The translations under genes and the position numbers were made by a program. Of a stretch of 64,000 bases of DNA, positions 9,465-17,791 are shown piece after piece (the stretch's first letter is position 1; the number at the start of each line of letters is the position of its first letter). The stretch covers positions 310,001 to 374,000 of the forward strand of contig JAAMEZ010000014.1 in NCBI GenBank assembly GCA_013322215.1, in the 5' to 3' direction. Below the pieces are notes generated by a model. It did not search any database. It had not been told where the DNA came from and saw only the letters and a list, made by a program, of their open reading frames with translations. This DNA comes from Martinezella rhizogenes. GTDB lineage: Bacteria; Pseudomonadota; Alphaproteobacteria; Rhizobiales; Rhizobiaceae.

Positions 9465-10391
9465 ATGGAAGACATCGATCTCAATCTGCTCGTCGCCCTT
9501 GATGTCCTACTTGCCGAGGGGAGCGTGACGGAAGCGGCGAAGCGTCTCGGCTTGAGCCCCTCCGCCATGAGCCGCACACTGTCGCGGCTACGTATCGTGA
9601 CGGGTGATCCGTTGCTCGTCAGAGCGGGCAGATCCCTCGTGCCGACACGGTTTGCCGAGACCCTTCAAGATCGCGTTCACGCCGTCACGCAGGATGCGCG
9701 CGCCATTCTTCGGCCTGCTGCGGCCGGCGAACTCGATGTCACCACATTGGACACCACGTTTTCGATCCGCGTGAGTGAAGCCTTTCTCGAGCTTTTGTCG
9801 GCACCCCTCGTCGCGGCTATCACGCAAGTCGCCCCTCATGTCCGTGTCCGCTTCGTGCTGAAGCAGGACAAGGAGCCGCATATGCTGCGGGAAGGACTGA
9901 TCGATCTCGAAATCGGCGTGCTGGGTGTGCCTGCGCCGGAGCTGCGCACGCGACTTCTGCTTCGTGATCGGCTGGTTGGAGTGGCGCGGGAAGGCCATCC
10001 TCTGCTGACGGGCGGGGCGATAACAGCAAAGCGCTATGCCGCCTGCGCCCACATCGCCGCTTCCAGAAGGGGAGAATTTGCCGAAGTGGTTGACGAGGCC
10101 TTGGACAGGAAAGGTCTGAAGCGGGAAATCCGCGTTGTGGTGCCTGGCTTTCCGGATGCAATGAGAATTGCCGCTTCGACGGATTTCATCGCGGCTGTCC
10201 CCCTCTCCTGCCTCGGCAAGAGCAAGCTGAACGAACCGGTGGGCGAGTTCGGTGTTCGAAGCTTTGAATTGCCGTTCGAAACGCCGGAAATACTCATTGC
10301 CGCCATATGGCATCCGCGCGTCGACGCCGACCCCGCCCATAGATGGCTGCGCAATATCATCACGCGCGTCTGCCGCGCGGCCTATCCATGA
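9465..10391 (+). CDS. LysR-family transcriptional regulator
   Basis: Regulator of 308 residues from ATG 9465 (MEDIDLNLLVALDVLL); an alternative ATG at 9435 would add ten residues. The N-terminal winged helix is typical: GSVTEAAKRLGLSPSAMSRTLSRLR, with a recognition helix near residues 29-44. A C-terminal substrate-binding domain follows, beginning around residue 90 with TFSIRVSEAF. It faces the SDR gene across about 135 bp and probably controls it and itself. The DLNLL start and PAHRWLRN end are common in NodD-like/PnbR-type LysR proteins. The effector is unknown. Confidence 0.9.
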   Translation: MEDIDLNLLVALDVLLAEGSVTEAAKRLGLSPSAMSRTLSRLRIVTGDPLLVRAGRSLVPTRFAETLQDRVHAVTQDARAILRPAAAGELDVTTLDTTFSIRVSEAFLELLSAPLVAAITQVAPHVRVRFVLKQDKEPHMLREGLIDLEIGVLGVPAPELRTRLLLRDRLVGVAREGHPLLTGGAITAKRYAACAHIAASRRGEFAEVVDEALDRKGLKREIRVVVPGFPDAMRIAASTDFIAAVPLSCLGKSKLNEPVGEFGVRSFELPFETPEILIAAIWHPRVDADPAHRWLRNIITRVCRAAYP

Positions 10392-10532
10392 ATTGATCCG
10401 GCAGTCGGTGAACTGCAAAATGAGAAGCATTCGCCCACGTCGTTCCCGACCGTGGAAACTATCTTGAAAATGGAGTGTCGGAATTTCGTTCGGCCAATCG
10501 TCTTTAAGGCAGATAGGTCATGGAGATCAGCA

Positions 10533-11183
10533 ATGACGATAACGATCACCGCCTTTGAAAAATCGCCGGATCGCGGCAGGGGTCTGGCGCGCGACATGCG
10601 CGTTCGCTGGGCGCTCGAAGAAGTCGGCCAGCCTTACGAGGCGCGTCTCCTCTCCTTCAAGGCGATGAAGGAGCCCGCGCATCTTGCCCTTCATCCCTTC
10701 GGGCAGATCCCGACCTATGAAGAGGATGGCCTTGCCTTGTTCGAATCGGGGTCGATCGTGTTCCATATCGCAGAGCACTACGCCGGCCTGTTTCCAGACG
10801 ATGCCAATGCGCGGGCGCGGGCGATCACATGGATGTTTGCAGCTCTCTCCACAGTCGAGCCGCCGATCATCGAGCGCGCGACCGCAAGGTTCCAGGAGCG
10901 CGATCAGAGTTGGTATGAGCAGCGCCTGTCCATGGTCGACGAACGCATCCACCAGCTGCTGAAGGCACTTTCCGATCGCCTCGGCAGTGCCGATTGGCTC
11001 GAGGAGGCATTCAGCGCCGGTGATCTTATGATGATATCAGTCCTGCTCAGAGTGAAGGACTCGGGCCTATTGCGGGAGTATCCGAACCTCTCAGCCTATA
11101 TCGCCCGCGGCGAAGCCAGGCCCGCATATAAACGGGCTTTCGCAGCTCAGCTCGCAGTCTTCACCGCCGCATCGAGCGACTGA
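10533..11183 (+). CDS. Glutathione S-transferase family protein
   Basis: Cytosolic GST-fold protein of 216 residues. Start chosen at ATG 10533 because GGAGATCA sits just before it; the frame upstream to 10452 has no ribosome site. The N-terminal thioredoxin-like half has the HPFGQIPTYEEDGLALFESGSIVFHIAE stretch that binds glutathione, and the C-terminal half is all-helical. It follows a LysR gene on the same strand, about 140 bp away. Likely detoxification or stress role; substrate unknown. Confidence 0.88.
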   Translation: MTITITAFEKSPDRGRGLARDMRVRWALEEVGQPYEARLLSFKAMKEPAHLALHPFGQIPTYEEDGLALFESGSIVFHIAEHYAGLFPDDANARARAITWMFAALSTVEPPIIERATARFQERDQSWYEQRLSMVDERIHQLLKALSDRLGSADWLEEAFSAGDLMMISVLLRVKDSGLLREYPNLSAYIARGEARPAYKRAFAAQLAVFTAASSD

Positions 11184-11199
11184 CTGGGCGCAAGGCCAA

Positions 11200-11793
11200 T
11201 CAGTCCTTCTCGATCCGCAAGCCTTCTAGGAACGTCCGAAAAGCGCCGACCGCCAGTTTCGACGTCACTTCTGGATCGTCCGAATTGGCGATCCACTGCG
11301 CGGCACTGATGCTTGCCGCATTGATGAGGCGGGCGCCCGCCTCCGGGTCGATATCGACGATCACCCCCTCGTCGCGAAGGCAACGAAGGCTTTCGGTGAT
11401 CGTCGCAATGCAGCCATTGGCACTCGGCCACCCAGAGGGATCGCCAAGCACGGCTGGACCGTCGCGAAACATGATGCGCTGGATTTCCGGCTCCAGCGCC
11501 ATTTCGACGTAGCCAACATTCTCGTCGACCAGGCCCTGCCAGCGCGACGGCGCTTTCGACGAAAGCGCGCACAGCCTCGAAGCCATTTCGGCATCGATCT
11601 CGCTGACAACCGCCTGCAGCAGCCCCTTCTTGTCGCCGAAATGATGATAAAGTGCACCCCGCGTCAATCCGGCGGCGGCCGTAAAGTCATCCATCGATGC
11701 TTCGGCATAGCCGACGCTGCCGAATGCCTTACGACCGGCGGCGAGTAACTTGGCTCGCGTCTCGGCGATCATTTCACTGCGAGGTTTGCGCAT
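11200..11793 (-). CDS. TetR-family repressor
   Basis: Regulator of 197 residues from ATG 11793; a GTG at 11811 is an alternative. The helix-turn-helix occupies about residues 27-52 (MDDFTAAAGLTRGALYHHFGDKKGLLQAVV), the classical TetR pattern. The C-terminal ligand domain has no specific signature. It is divergent from an MFS exporter gene, and three copies of a 15-bp palindrome lie between the two, one across the exporter's presumed promoter. It most likely represses both genes until a transported compound binds. Confidence 0.92.
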   Translation of the reverse strand: MRKPRSEMIAETRAKLLAAGRKAFGSVGYAEASMDDFTAAAGLTRGALYHHFGDKKGLLQAVVSEIDAEMASRLCALSSKAPSRWQGLVDENVGYVEMALEPEIQRIMFRDGPAVLGDPSGWPSANGCIATITESLRCLRDEGVIVDIDPEAGARLINAASISAAQWIANSDDPEVTSKLAVGAFRTFLEGLRIEKD

Positions 11794-11824
11794 TGCGTTT
11801 CCGTCGATCACTCACATTAATTTG

Positions 11825-11892
11825 CATACGCCACGTATATTAGTTGACATACGCGGCGTATGCAATTATTTCATTCACATACGCCGCGTATG
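11825..11892. promoter_or_regulatory. Three-copy TetR operator (tetR-MFS intergenic)
   Basis: Two perfect 15-bp palindromes of the form CATACGC-N-GCGTATG lie at 11848-11862 and 11878-11892. A degenerate third copy lies at 11825-11839 (13 of 15 bases match). Centre-to-centre spacings are 23 and 30 bp. The middle copy falls between the putative -35 and -10 of the MFS promoter and the third copy falls close to its transcription start, as expected for repression by the adjacent TetR protein. Confidence 0.85.
11844..11872 (+). promoter_or_regulatory. Putative sigma-70-type promoter of the MFS gene
   Basis: TTGACA at 11844-11849 is followed after 17 bp by TATTTC at 11867-11872. The start codon lies about 57 bp further on. 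The middle TetR operator copy covers the spacer. No experimental support. Confidence 0.6.
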
Positions 11893-11928
11893 TGTGCGGT
11901 CACTTTGTCCAATCCAGGGAATGTTCCG

Positions 11929-13152
11929 ATGTCCAATCCGTACAGAGAGATTTTCCGAGCACCGGGCGCCAAGAGTTTTTCGGCCGCAGCTTTCTTCGCC
12001 CGCCTTCCGCTTGCTATGGCTCCGATCGGCATCGTCGCCATGCTGTCGCAGACACACGGTGAATATTGGCTGGCCGGCGCCGTTTCGGCGACCTTCGCCC
12101 TGACCAATGCTGTTGTCTCGCCGCAAATATCGCGCTTCGTCGACCGGCTCGGCCAGCGTAAGGTCGTCACGCCGGCCACCATCGTCTCGGTCATCGCCTT
12201 CATCATCCTCGTCCTCGCGGCAAACCGGGTCTGGCCGGCCTGGACGCTGTTTGCCTCGGCCTTCTTCGCGGCGGTCATGCCGAGCATACCGGCCATGGTG
12301 CGCGCCCGCTGGACGGAGATTTTCCGAGACCGACCCGAGTTGAACACGGCCTTCGCGTTCGAATCGGCAGCCGACGAGCTTGTCTACATCACCGGCGCAT
12401 CCCTTTCCGTCGGGCTTGCGGTCTCGTTGTTCCCGGAAGCCGGGATGGTCGCCAGTACCATCTTTCTCGTGCTTGGATCGGCAGCCTTTCTGATGCAGCG
12501 ATCGACCGAACCCAAGGTGCGCGCAGCCGGCTCCGAAGGCGTGCAACACTCGGCGATCTGGCTGCGGCCGGTCCAGATCATCACGCTCGCCCTGATCTTC
12601 GTCGGTGCCACCTGCGCCACGGCGGAAGTCAGTGCCGTTGCCATCACCAAGCAGCTCGGCCAACCGGGTGCCGCCAGCATCGTCATCGGCGTCTATGCGC
12701 TTGGCTCCTTCGTCGTCGGTCTCATCATCGGAGCGCTGAACCTCAAGATGCCGTTGCAGCGCCAATTGCTGGTTGCTGTCAGCGTTCTCGCCCTTACCTC
12801 CCTGCCGCTTCTCGCTGCCAGTACCTCGGTCGCTCTGCTAGCCTTTGCCGTCTTCCTCAGCGGCGTTGCGATTTCCCCCACCTTCATCACCGCCTTCGGC
12901 CTGATCGAACGCCGCGTGCCCGAAGCCATGCTGACGGAAGGCGTGACCTGGGTAATGACCGGCATCGGTATCGGCATGGCGCTCGGTGCCTTCGTCACCG
13001 GCTGGGTGGTGGACAGCTTCGGGCCTGCAAACGGCTTCTGGGTTTCGGTCGCGGCAAGCATCACAACCGTCGTGGTCGTGACGCTCGGCCAGACAAGCCT
13101 TTCCGGAACGCGAGCGTCCAGTCCGGCCACCGTCACACAGCTGGCGGAATGA
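11929..13152 (+). CDS. MFS transporter (probable exporter)
   Basis: Integral membrane protein of 407 residues with about twelve hydrophobic segments. Start chosen at ATG 11929 (MSNPYREIFRAPGAKSF), which has AGGGA upstream; the frame open from 11860 runs through the operator and is not protein-like. The loop between TM2 and TM3 holds the RFVDRLGQRKVV stretch typical of the MFS family. Divergent TetR gene with three operators suggests inducible efflux of a toxic or signalling molecule. Substrate unknown; sugar-efflux-type MFS proteins look similar. Confidence 0.88.
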   Translation: MSNPYREIFRAPGAKSFSAAAFFARLPLAMAPIGIVAMLSQTHGEYWLAGAVSATFALTNAVVSPQISRFVDRLGQRKVVTPATIVSVIAFIILVLAANRVWPAWTLFASAFFAAVMPSIPAMVRARWTEIFRDRPELNTAFAFESAADELVYITGASLSVGLAVSLFPEAGMVASTIFLVLGSAAFLMQRSTEPKVRAAGSEGVQHSAIWLRPVQIITLALIFVGATCATAEVSAVAITKQLGQPGAASIVIGVYALGSFVVGLIIGALNLKMPLQRQLLVAVSVLALTSLPLLAASTSVALLAFAVFLSGVAISPTFITAFGLIERRVPEAMLTEGVTWVMTGIGIGMALGAFVTGWVVDSFGPANGFWVSVAASITTVVVVTLGQTSLSGTRASSPATVTQLAE

Positions 13153-13247
13153 GCGGACTGGCGCAGAGATCGGCAAGCGTGCCCTTAGAGCCTAGGGCTT
13201 CCCACAAGTGGGAGGCACATACCCAGCAAAGACGATATCTTTGCAGG

Positions 13248-14033
13248 TCAGGGCTTGCGCGCCCGGATATGCAGAAAGATCGGGGCAATACGTGTATCGG
13301 CAACTACCGGCTCTGCCAACGCCACTTCGCTGCTTGCCATCGGCTCGCCGAAGGCCTCGATGGTCAGGCCAGCATTGACGATCATCGAGACCCAGCTTGT
13401 GAGCGTTCGATGGAAACGAGGGATCGAGAAGGGCGTCAACTGCGCGCGCTCCTCGGCCGGGATCGTGGAAAAAATCCAGCGATCGATCCGACCGGTGCTT
13501 TCGTCGAAATAGTCGGCGATTTGCACGGCGACCGCTTCTCCGGTTTCGTTGCGGATGTTCTTACGGGTCGGCGGCACGAAACAAGGGTGCAAAATGGAAA
13601 ACTGGAGGAAGCCCCCGGGACGAAGGATACGCTCTATCTCCTTCAACGCGCCTTGCTGGTCCGCCATATCCATCATTGACATGAAGGCCGTGACAAAATC
13701 GAAACTGGCATCCGGAAAATCGATAGATTGGCCGTTGCCCAGCACATAGTCGATACCGAGAGGATCTTGCATCTCCGTCTCTCGGGCATATCTGACGAAG
13801 GTGGGCGCAATATCGAGTCCCGTCATGGGCACACCCAGGCGCGCGACTGCCCGGGTGTTGCTACCCTCGCCGCAACCAAGATCAAGCCCCTTTAGACCGG
13901 CAACCGGCGGCAGCATGTTGAGAAAGGCAGGCGTGTTCAACGCATCGCGGTACTTGTCGTAGCCCGCGCGGCTGTAGATGGTCCAGGTTTCGGCGTTGCT
14001 TTCCCAATGAGCGGCGACGTCATTCGCATTCAT
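13248..14033 (-). CDS. Class I SAM-dependent methyltransferase
   Basis: Methyltransferase of 261 residues. Start at ATG 14033 is preferred because AGGAGG lies 6 bp before it; two further in-frame ATGs upstream at 14039 and 14054 sit too close to or before this site. SAM-binding motif I is LDLGCGEGSNTRAVA, motif II acidic residue in MTGLDIA, and the post-motif region GIDYVLGNGQSIDFPDASFDFV is typical of UbiE/BioC-like enzymes. The acceptor substrate is not evident. It is convergent with the MFS gene. Confidence 0.87.
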   Translation of the reverse strand: MNANDVAAHWESNAETWTIYSRAGYDKYRDALNTPAFLNMLPPVAGLKGLDLGCGEGSNTRAVARLGVPMTGLDIAPTFVRYARETEMQDPLGIDYVLGNGQSIDFPDASFDFVTAFMSMMDMADQQGALKEIERILRPGGFLQFSILHPCFVPPTRKNIRNETGEAVAVQIADYFDESTGRIDRWIFSTIPAEERAQLTPFSIPRFHRTLTSWVSMIVNAGLTIEAFGEPMASSEVALAEPVVADTRIAPIFLHIRARKP

Positions 14034-14167
14034 GATCATCCTCCTGCCCGACATTGCGGGACCGGGAGCTATAAAGGAGAAGCAACGCGAGCGGAAGAGA
14101 CGCTTTGCGAGGAAGGGGCACCAGCTCGCCTTGATGAACCTCGTCTGTTTTCGACGGGTTCAAAAAG

Positions 14168-14725
14168 CTACTCCTCCGGAAAGCGACGATGGGTCGCCGC
14201 ACTTCTCGCCACATGCTCGTAGATGCCGGTCATCAGGTCGAGCGTGCTTGCCGCCTCCTCCAGGCGCCGTCCCATGTTCGGGACACTCTGCACGGCTTTC
14301 ACCAGAAGAGCCGCGCGCACGGCGGCATACTGGTCCGTGACATCCCTGCCCTTTTCCGTCACTGAGTAGGTGACGCCCGAACGGCCGCTGCCCTTCCGTT
14401 CCACCAAGCCTGCGCCGACCAGCTTTCGAAGGCTGTATTGCATGTTGGGGATGTCTTCCCGATTGGCGAGACGGGCGAGATCCTTGATGGATTTCGGCCG
14501 ATCATGCATGCGGATGATATGCAGCATGGCATTTTCCGGACCGCTCGCCGCAAGGCCCGTAACCGATGCCAGACATTCGGTCTGCCAACGTCCGAAGGCT
14601 TCGAATGCGCGCATGAGGGCGAATTCCAGCTCTGTCAGCTCCACCTGCAAAGGCGTTTTCGCCAGGTGCCAGCTCCGGTCAAGCCCCCGCGGCTGGGCTT
14701 TTTGGTCGTCTGCTTCAGTGCTCAT
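14168..14725 (-). CDS. MarR-like winged-helix regulator
   Basis: DNA-binding protein of 185 residues. The winged helix spans about residues 60-130: SGPENAMLHIIRMHDRPKSIKDLARLANRED forms the helices and GLVERKGSGRSGVTYSVTEKG the wing. This is the MarR family layout with extra residues at both ends. It is divergent from a flavin monooxygenase gene across 112 bp holding a sigma-70-like promoter with an inverted repeat, so it probably controls that gene. The ligand is unknown. Confidence 0.85.
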   Translation of the reverse strand: MSTEADDQKAQPRGLDRSWHLAKTPLQVELTELEFALMRAFEAFGRWQTECLASVTGLAASGPENAMLHIIRMHDRPKSIKDLARLANREDIPNMQYSLRKLVGAGLVERKGSGRSGVTYSVTEKGRDVTDQYAAVRAALLVKAVQSVPNMGRRLEEAASTLDLMTGIYEHVARSAATHRRFPEE

Positions 14726-14771
14726 ATGCTTCCTTTTCAGGATGTTTGAAATGATGCCGAGACGGCAAGCG

Positions 14772-14799
14772 TTGACAAATTTGAAGTTTCAAATAGAAT
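14772..14799 (+). promoter_or_regulatory. Promoter and MarR-type operator of the flavin monooxygenase gene
   Basis: TTGACA (14772-14777) and TAGAAT (14794-14799) are separated by 16 bp. An inverted repeat ATTTGAA-GT-TTCAAAT covers 14779-14794, exactly between the two promoter elements. A MarR dimer bound there would block RNA polymerase. The divergent MarR gene supports this; the arrangement is read directly from the sequence. Confidence 0.7.
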
Positions 14800-14837
14800 T
14801 TCTATCGTAAATTATATCAAAAAATAAAGGGAACGAA

Positions 14838-15959
14838 ATGTCGGAGAACTCCATGTTCGCCGCAGGGCAGTTTTTGCTTGGCACTTTTGCCAGCAATTGC
14901 TCCAGCGGCATGAGCGTCACCAAAGTGAACGAGCGCTGGGTCAATTCCTGGGACAACAATCTGAAGCTGGCCCGCCAGCTGGACGAGGCGGGCATCGATT
15001 TCATGCTGCCGATCGCCCGATGGATTGGCTATGGCGGCGAGACCAATTTTCACGGCAATGTGCTGGAAACGATGACCTGGGCGGCGGGCCTGCTTGCCAG
15101 CACCACCAACATCAACGTCTTCGCCACCATTCACACGGCCGCCAATCATCCGGTCGTTGTCGCCAAGCAGATGGCGACGATCGATCGGATCAGCGGCGGC
15201 CGCATCGGCCTCAACGTCGTGGCCGGCTGGAACCAGCCGGAATATGAGGCGCTGGGGCTTGATCTGCCGGCCGATCATGAAAGCCGCTACGCCTATGCCG
15301 AGGAATGGTTCGATGTCGTCGAGAGCCTGTGGGAGCGAGATCAGGCTTTCGACTATGACGGACGGTTCTTTCACTTGAAAAACGTACTCGGCGATCCCCG
15401 CCCGCAGCGTCGCGCTCCCATTCTCAATGCGGCAGGTTCCGGCCAGGGCCGCGCATTTGTCGTGCGCAATGCGGATTTTCTGTTTACGCCGGCGATCGAT
15501 CTGAACCGTTCGACGGCTGAGATCGCCGAGCTCAAGGAACAGGGCAAGGCTGCCGGCCGCAATCTCGGTGTTCTCACCTTCGCCCATGTTGTGTGCCGGC
15601 CGAGCGAGAAGGAGGCACGAGACTATCTCCAGCATTTCGGCAAGGACAATGCCGATTGGGAAGCCGTCGACAATCTGGTGCGCCTGCAATTTGCCCATGC
15701 CCAATCCTTTCCGCATGACCTGCTGGCCTTGATCCGCGACCGGATGGCGGCAGGGCATGGTGGCTTTCCGCTCGTCGGAACGCCCGAACAGATTGCGGAG
15801 GGCCTGCTCGCCCTTCATCAGGCCGGGTTCGGCGGGACGACCCTCTCCTTCGTCGACTACAATGCGGAGTTCCCGTATTTCCGCGATCAGGTGCTGCCGC
15901 TGCTGGAGCAGGCGGGCATTCGCAGGCCAGTCTCGACGGCGGCGGATGCGTCAGCATAG
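14838..15959 (+). CDS. LLM-class FMN-dependent monooxygenase (RutA/SfnG-like)
   Basis: Luciferase-like monooxygenase of 373 residues, using reduced flavin from a partner reductase. Family features are the N-terminal strand, RWIGYGGETNFHGNVLETMTWAAGL, the SGGRIGLNVVAGWNQPEYEALG stretch (about residues 118-139) that is nearly diagnostic for the RutA/DszA/SfnG branch, and AGSGQGRAF further on. Known relatives open pyrimidine rings or oxidise sulfones and alkanesulfonates. No rut or ssu genes are adjacent, so the substrate is open. The divergent MarR protein is the likely regulator. Confidence 0.88.
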   Translation: MSENSMFAAGQFLLGTFASNCSSGMSVTKVNERWVNSWDNNLKLARQLDEAGIDFMLPIARWIGYGGETNFHGNVLETMTWAAGLLASTTNINVFATIHTAANHPVVVAKQMATIDRISGGRIGLNVVAGWNQPEYEALGLDLPADHESRYAYAEEWFDVVESLWERDQAFDYDGRFFHLKNVLGDPRPQRRAPILNAAGSGQGRAFVVRNADFLFTPAIDLNRSTAEIAELKEQGKAAGRNLGVLTFAHVVCRPSEKEARDYLQHFGKDNADWEAVDNLVRLQFAHAQSFPHDLLALIRDRMAAGHGGFPLVGTPEQIAEGLLALHQAGFGGTTLSFVDYNAEFPYFRDQVLPLLEQAGIRRPVSTAADASA

Positions 15960-16029
15960 GGACGGTTCACCCCTGCCCGTCATCGGAAATGGCGTCATTT
16001 TGGATCAGAACATTCACAGAAACGCCGAT

Positions 16030-16053
16030 CGGAGAGAAGGTTTATTCTCTCCG
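16030..16053. terminator. Hairpin between convergent monooxygenase and ketosynthase genes
   Basis: Stem CGGAGAGAA / TTCTCTCCG with a six-base loop, lying in the 107-bp gap between two convergent stop codons. No T-run follows on either strand, so it may work as a bidirectional, factor-assisted terminator. Confidence 0.5.
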
Positions 16054-16066
16054 GCCTCCGATGAAG

Positions 16067-17281
16067 CTAGGCATCATACCGCGTGAAAGCGAGGACCGCA
16101 TTCAATCCGCCAAAGGCAAAGGAGTTGCTCAATGCGACGCGGATCGGCTGAGAGCGAGCCGCGTTGGGCACGACATCGAGATCGCATTCCGGATCGCCCA
16201 CGGTAAAATTGGCGGTCGGCGGTATTGTTTCTGTCTTTATGGCAAGCGCCGTGGCGATCGCCTCCAAAGCTCCGGCAGCACCAAGTGCGTGGCCGTGCAC
16301 CGCTTTTGTCGAGCTGACCGCGATCTGGTCCGCCCGGGTGTCAAAAACCGTGCGGATCGCGCGGCATTCCATCGCATCGTTGGTCGGCGTGCCGGTGCCA
16401 TGTGCATTTATGTAATCGACGGACGCCGGCTCGAGCGCGGCATCCTTCAGAGCCGACTGCATTGCCCTGACCGGTCCGTCCAGCTGCGGTTGGGTGAGAT
16501 GATGCGCATCGGCGGACATGCCGAAGCCAACGATTTCGGCATAGATTTTGGCTCCGCGAGCGATGGCGTCGTCAATGGGTTCCAGTACCAGTATTGCGCC
16601 GGCCTCGCCGAGGTTCAGGCCTTGCCTGTCCTTGGAAAAAGGCCGGCAAGGCTCGGGATCGACGACCTGCAACGCGTCCCATGCCTTCAGATAGCCGAAG
16701 CTGAAAGGCGCCTCGCTTCCCCCGGCAATGGCCATATCCAGCGTGCCCTGGCGCACCATCCAGAAGGCCTGACCGATCGCATGGGCCGATGAAGCACATG
16801 CCGTCGAAAGCGTGTAGGACGGTCCGGTCAGACCGAAATCCATCGAAATCGCAACCGTCGCAGCGCAAGGCATCACTTTCGGAATGGTAACCGGATTGAC
16901 GGGCCGCACCGTGCTGCCATAGAGCCTCAGAAAAGCTTCGTCCTGGGTTGCCTGCCCGCCGATCGTCGAGCCGGTAATGACGCCCGTATTGCGCTTGAGC
17001 GTCTCGGTCCACTCAATACCCGCATCCACTATCGCCTCGTGAGCGGCCGACAATGCCAGTTGCGCGAAGCGATCGAGATAGCCGAGTTTCTTGCGATTGA
17101 TCTGCTGGTCCGGCTGAAAATCACGCGCAACTGCGCCATGACGGATATTGAGGCGACTTTCGTCGAAGCCTTCCAGAGGGCCGAAACAGTGCCGTCCACT
17201 TTTGACGGCCTGCCAGAATGGCTCAACTCCATTGCCCGTTCCAGCGACGACGCCCATACCGGTAATCGCTACTCTGCGCAT
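16067..17281 (-). CDS. Beta-ketoacyl-ACP synthase, FabF/NodE type
   Basis: Condensing enzyme of 404 residues that elongates an acyl chain carried on ACP. The catalytic triad is complete: Cys162 in STACASS, His294 in NAHGTGTP and His331 in VHGHALGAAG, with Lys326 before it. Length fits FabF and NodE. No fabG, fabZ or nod gene is near. Instead a free-standing acyl carrier protein is divergent from it, 97 bp away. This suggests a dedicated KS-ACP pair for a special fatty acyl product rather than housekeeping fatty-acid synthesis. Confidence 0.9.
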   Translation of the reverse strand: MRRVAITGMGVVAGTGNGVEPFWQAVKSGRHCFGPLEGFDESRLNIRHGAVARDFQPDQQINRKKLGYLDRFAQLALSAAHEAIVDAGIEWTETLKRNTGVITGSTIGGQATQDEAFLRLYGSTVRPVNPVTIPKVMPCAATVAISMDFGLTGPSYTLSTACASSAHAIGQAFWMVRQGTLDMAIAGGSEAPFSFGYLKAWDALQVVDPEPCRPFSKDRQGLNLGEAGAILVLEPIDDAIARGAKIYAEIVGFGMSADAHHLTQPQLDGPVRAMQSALKDAALEPASVDYINAHGTGTPTNDAMECRAIRTVFDTRADQIAVSSTKAVHGHALGAAGALEAIATALAIKTETIPPTANFTVGDPECDLDVVPNAARSQPIRVALSNSFAFGGLNAVLAFTRYDA

Positions 17282-17378
17282 GCTATTCTCCTCAGCGTCT
17301 CGACATCAACATTTCAGCCCAGCTTAATCTTGCGATGGAATAACCGGCTTCCCGCAACCCAGTTTTGTGGAGAGATAA

Positions 17379-17663
17379 ATGACTGAGCCACACCCCCCCA
17401 TCGCCGACAAGCTGCGCGATTTGATCGCGGATTTTCTCGGTGTTCCGCCTGCTGAATTGACGCCAGACCGGAAGCTGGAAGAATTCAATGTCGACTCGTT
17501 CGATTTCATCGAAATTCTGTATCTCATTGAAGATAAGACAGGCCTTGAAATCCCCGCCAGCCCCACCGAACTCCGCGGCAAGATCGACTGTATTGGAGAC
17601 ATCTATCGTCTCGCAGAAGAATACGCGATTGCGGCAAATCAAAAGCAAGCATCGAACGGCTGA
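17379..17663 (+). CDS. Acyl carrier protein
   Basis: ACP of 94 residues, acidic and helical. The phosphopantetheine attachment site is Ser40 in FNVDSFDFIE; the usual DSL is DSF here, as in some specialised ACPs. It is not the very-long-chain AcpXL, which has a different sequence around the serine. It is divergent from a FabF/NodE-type ketosynthase, and the two probably work together on one acyl chain. A specialised phosphopantetheinyl transferase would be encoded elsewhere. The product is unknown. Confidence 0.88.
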   Translation: MTEPHPPIADKLRDLIADFLGVPPAELTPDRKLEEFNVDSFDFIEILYLIEDKTGLEIPASPTELRGKIDCIGDIYRLAEEYAIAANQKQASNG

Positions 17664-17791
17664 AGAAATCCTTTAGCTGAGACGCGACGCGTATCGTCAT
17701 CGAGCGGCGAGCTGTCGGCCTGCCGCCCTTCCTGCCGAATGATGTGATGCTTTTCGAGCTGGCCTTCTCTATCAGGCCGGGCGTGACGGGC

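Noticed and set aside
13200..13213. Small dyad TCCCAC-AA-GTGGGA after the MFS gene
   Set aside because: Six base pairs with a tiny loop and no T-run; too weak to call a terminator.
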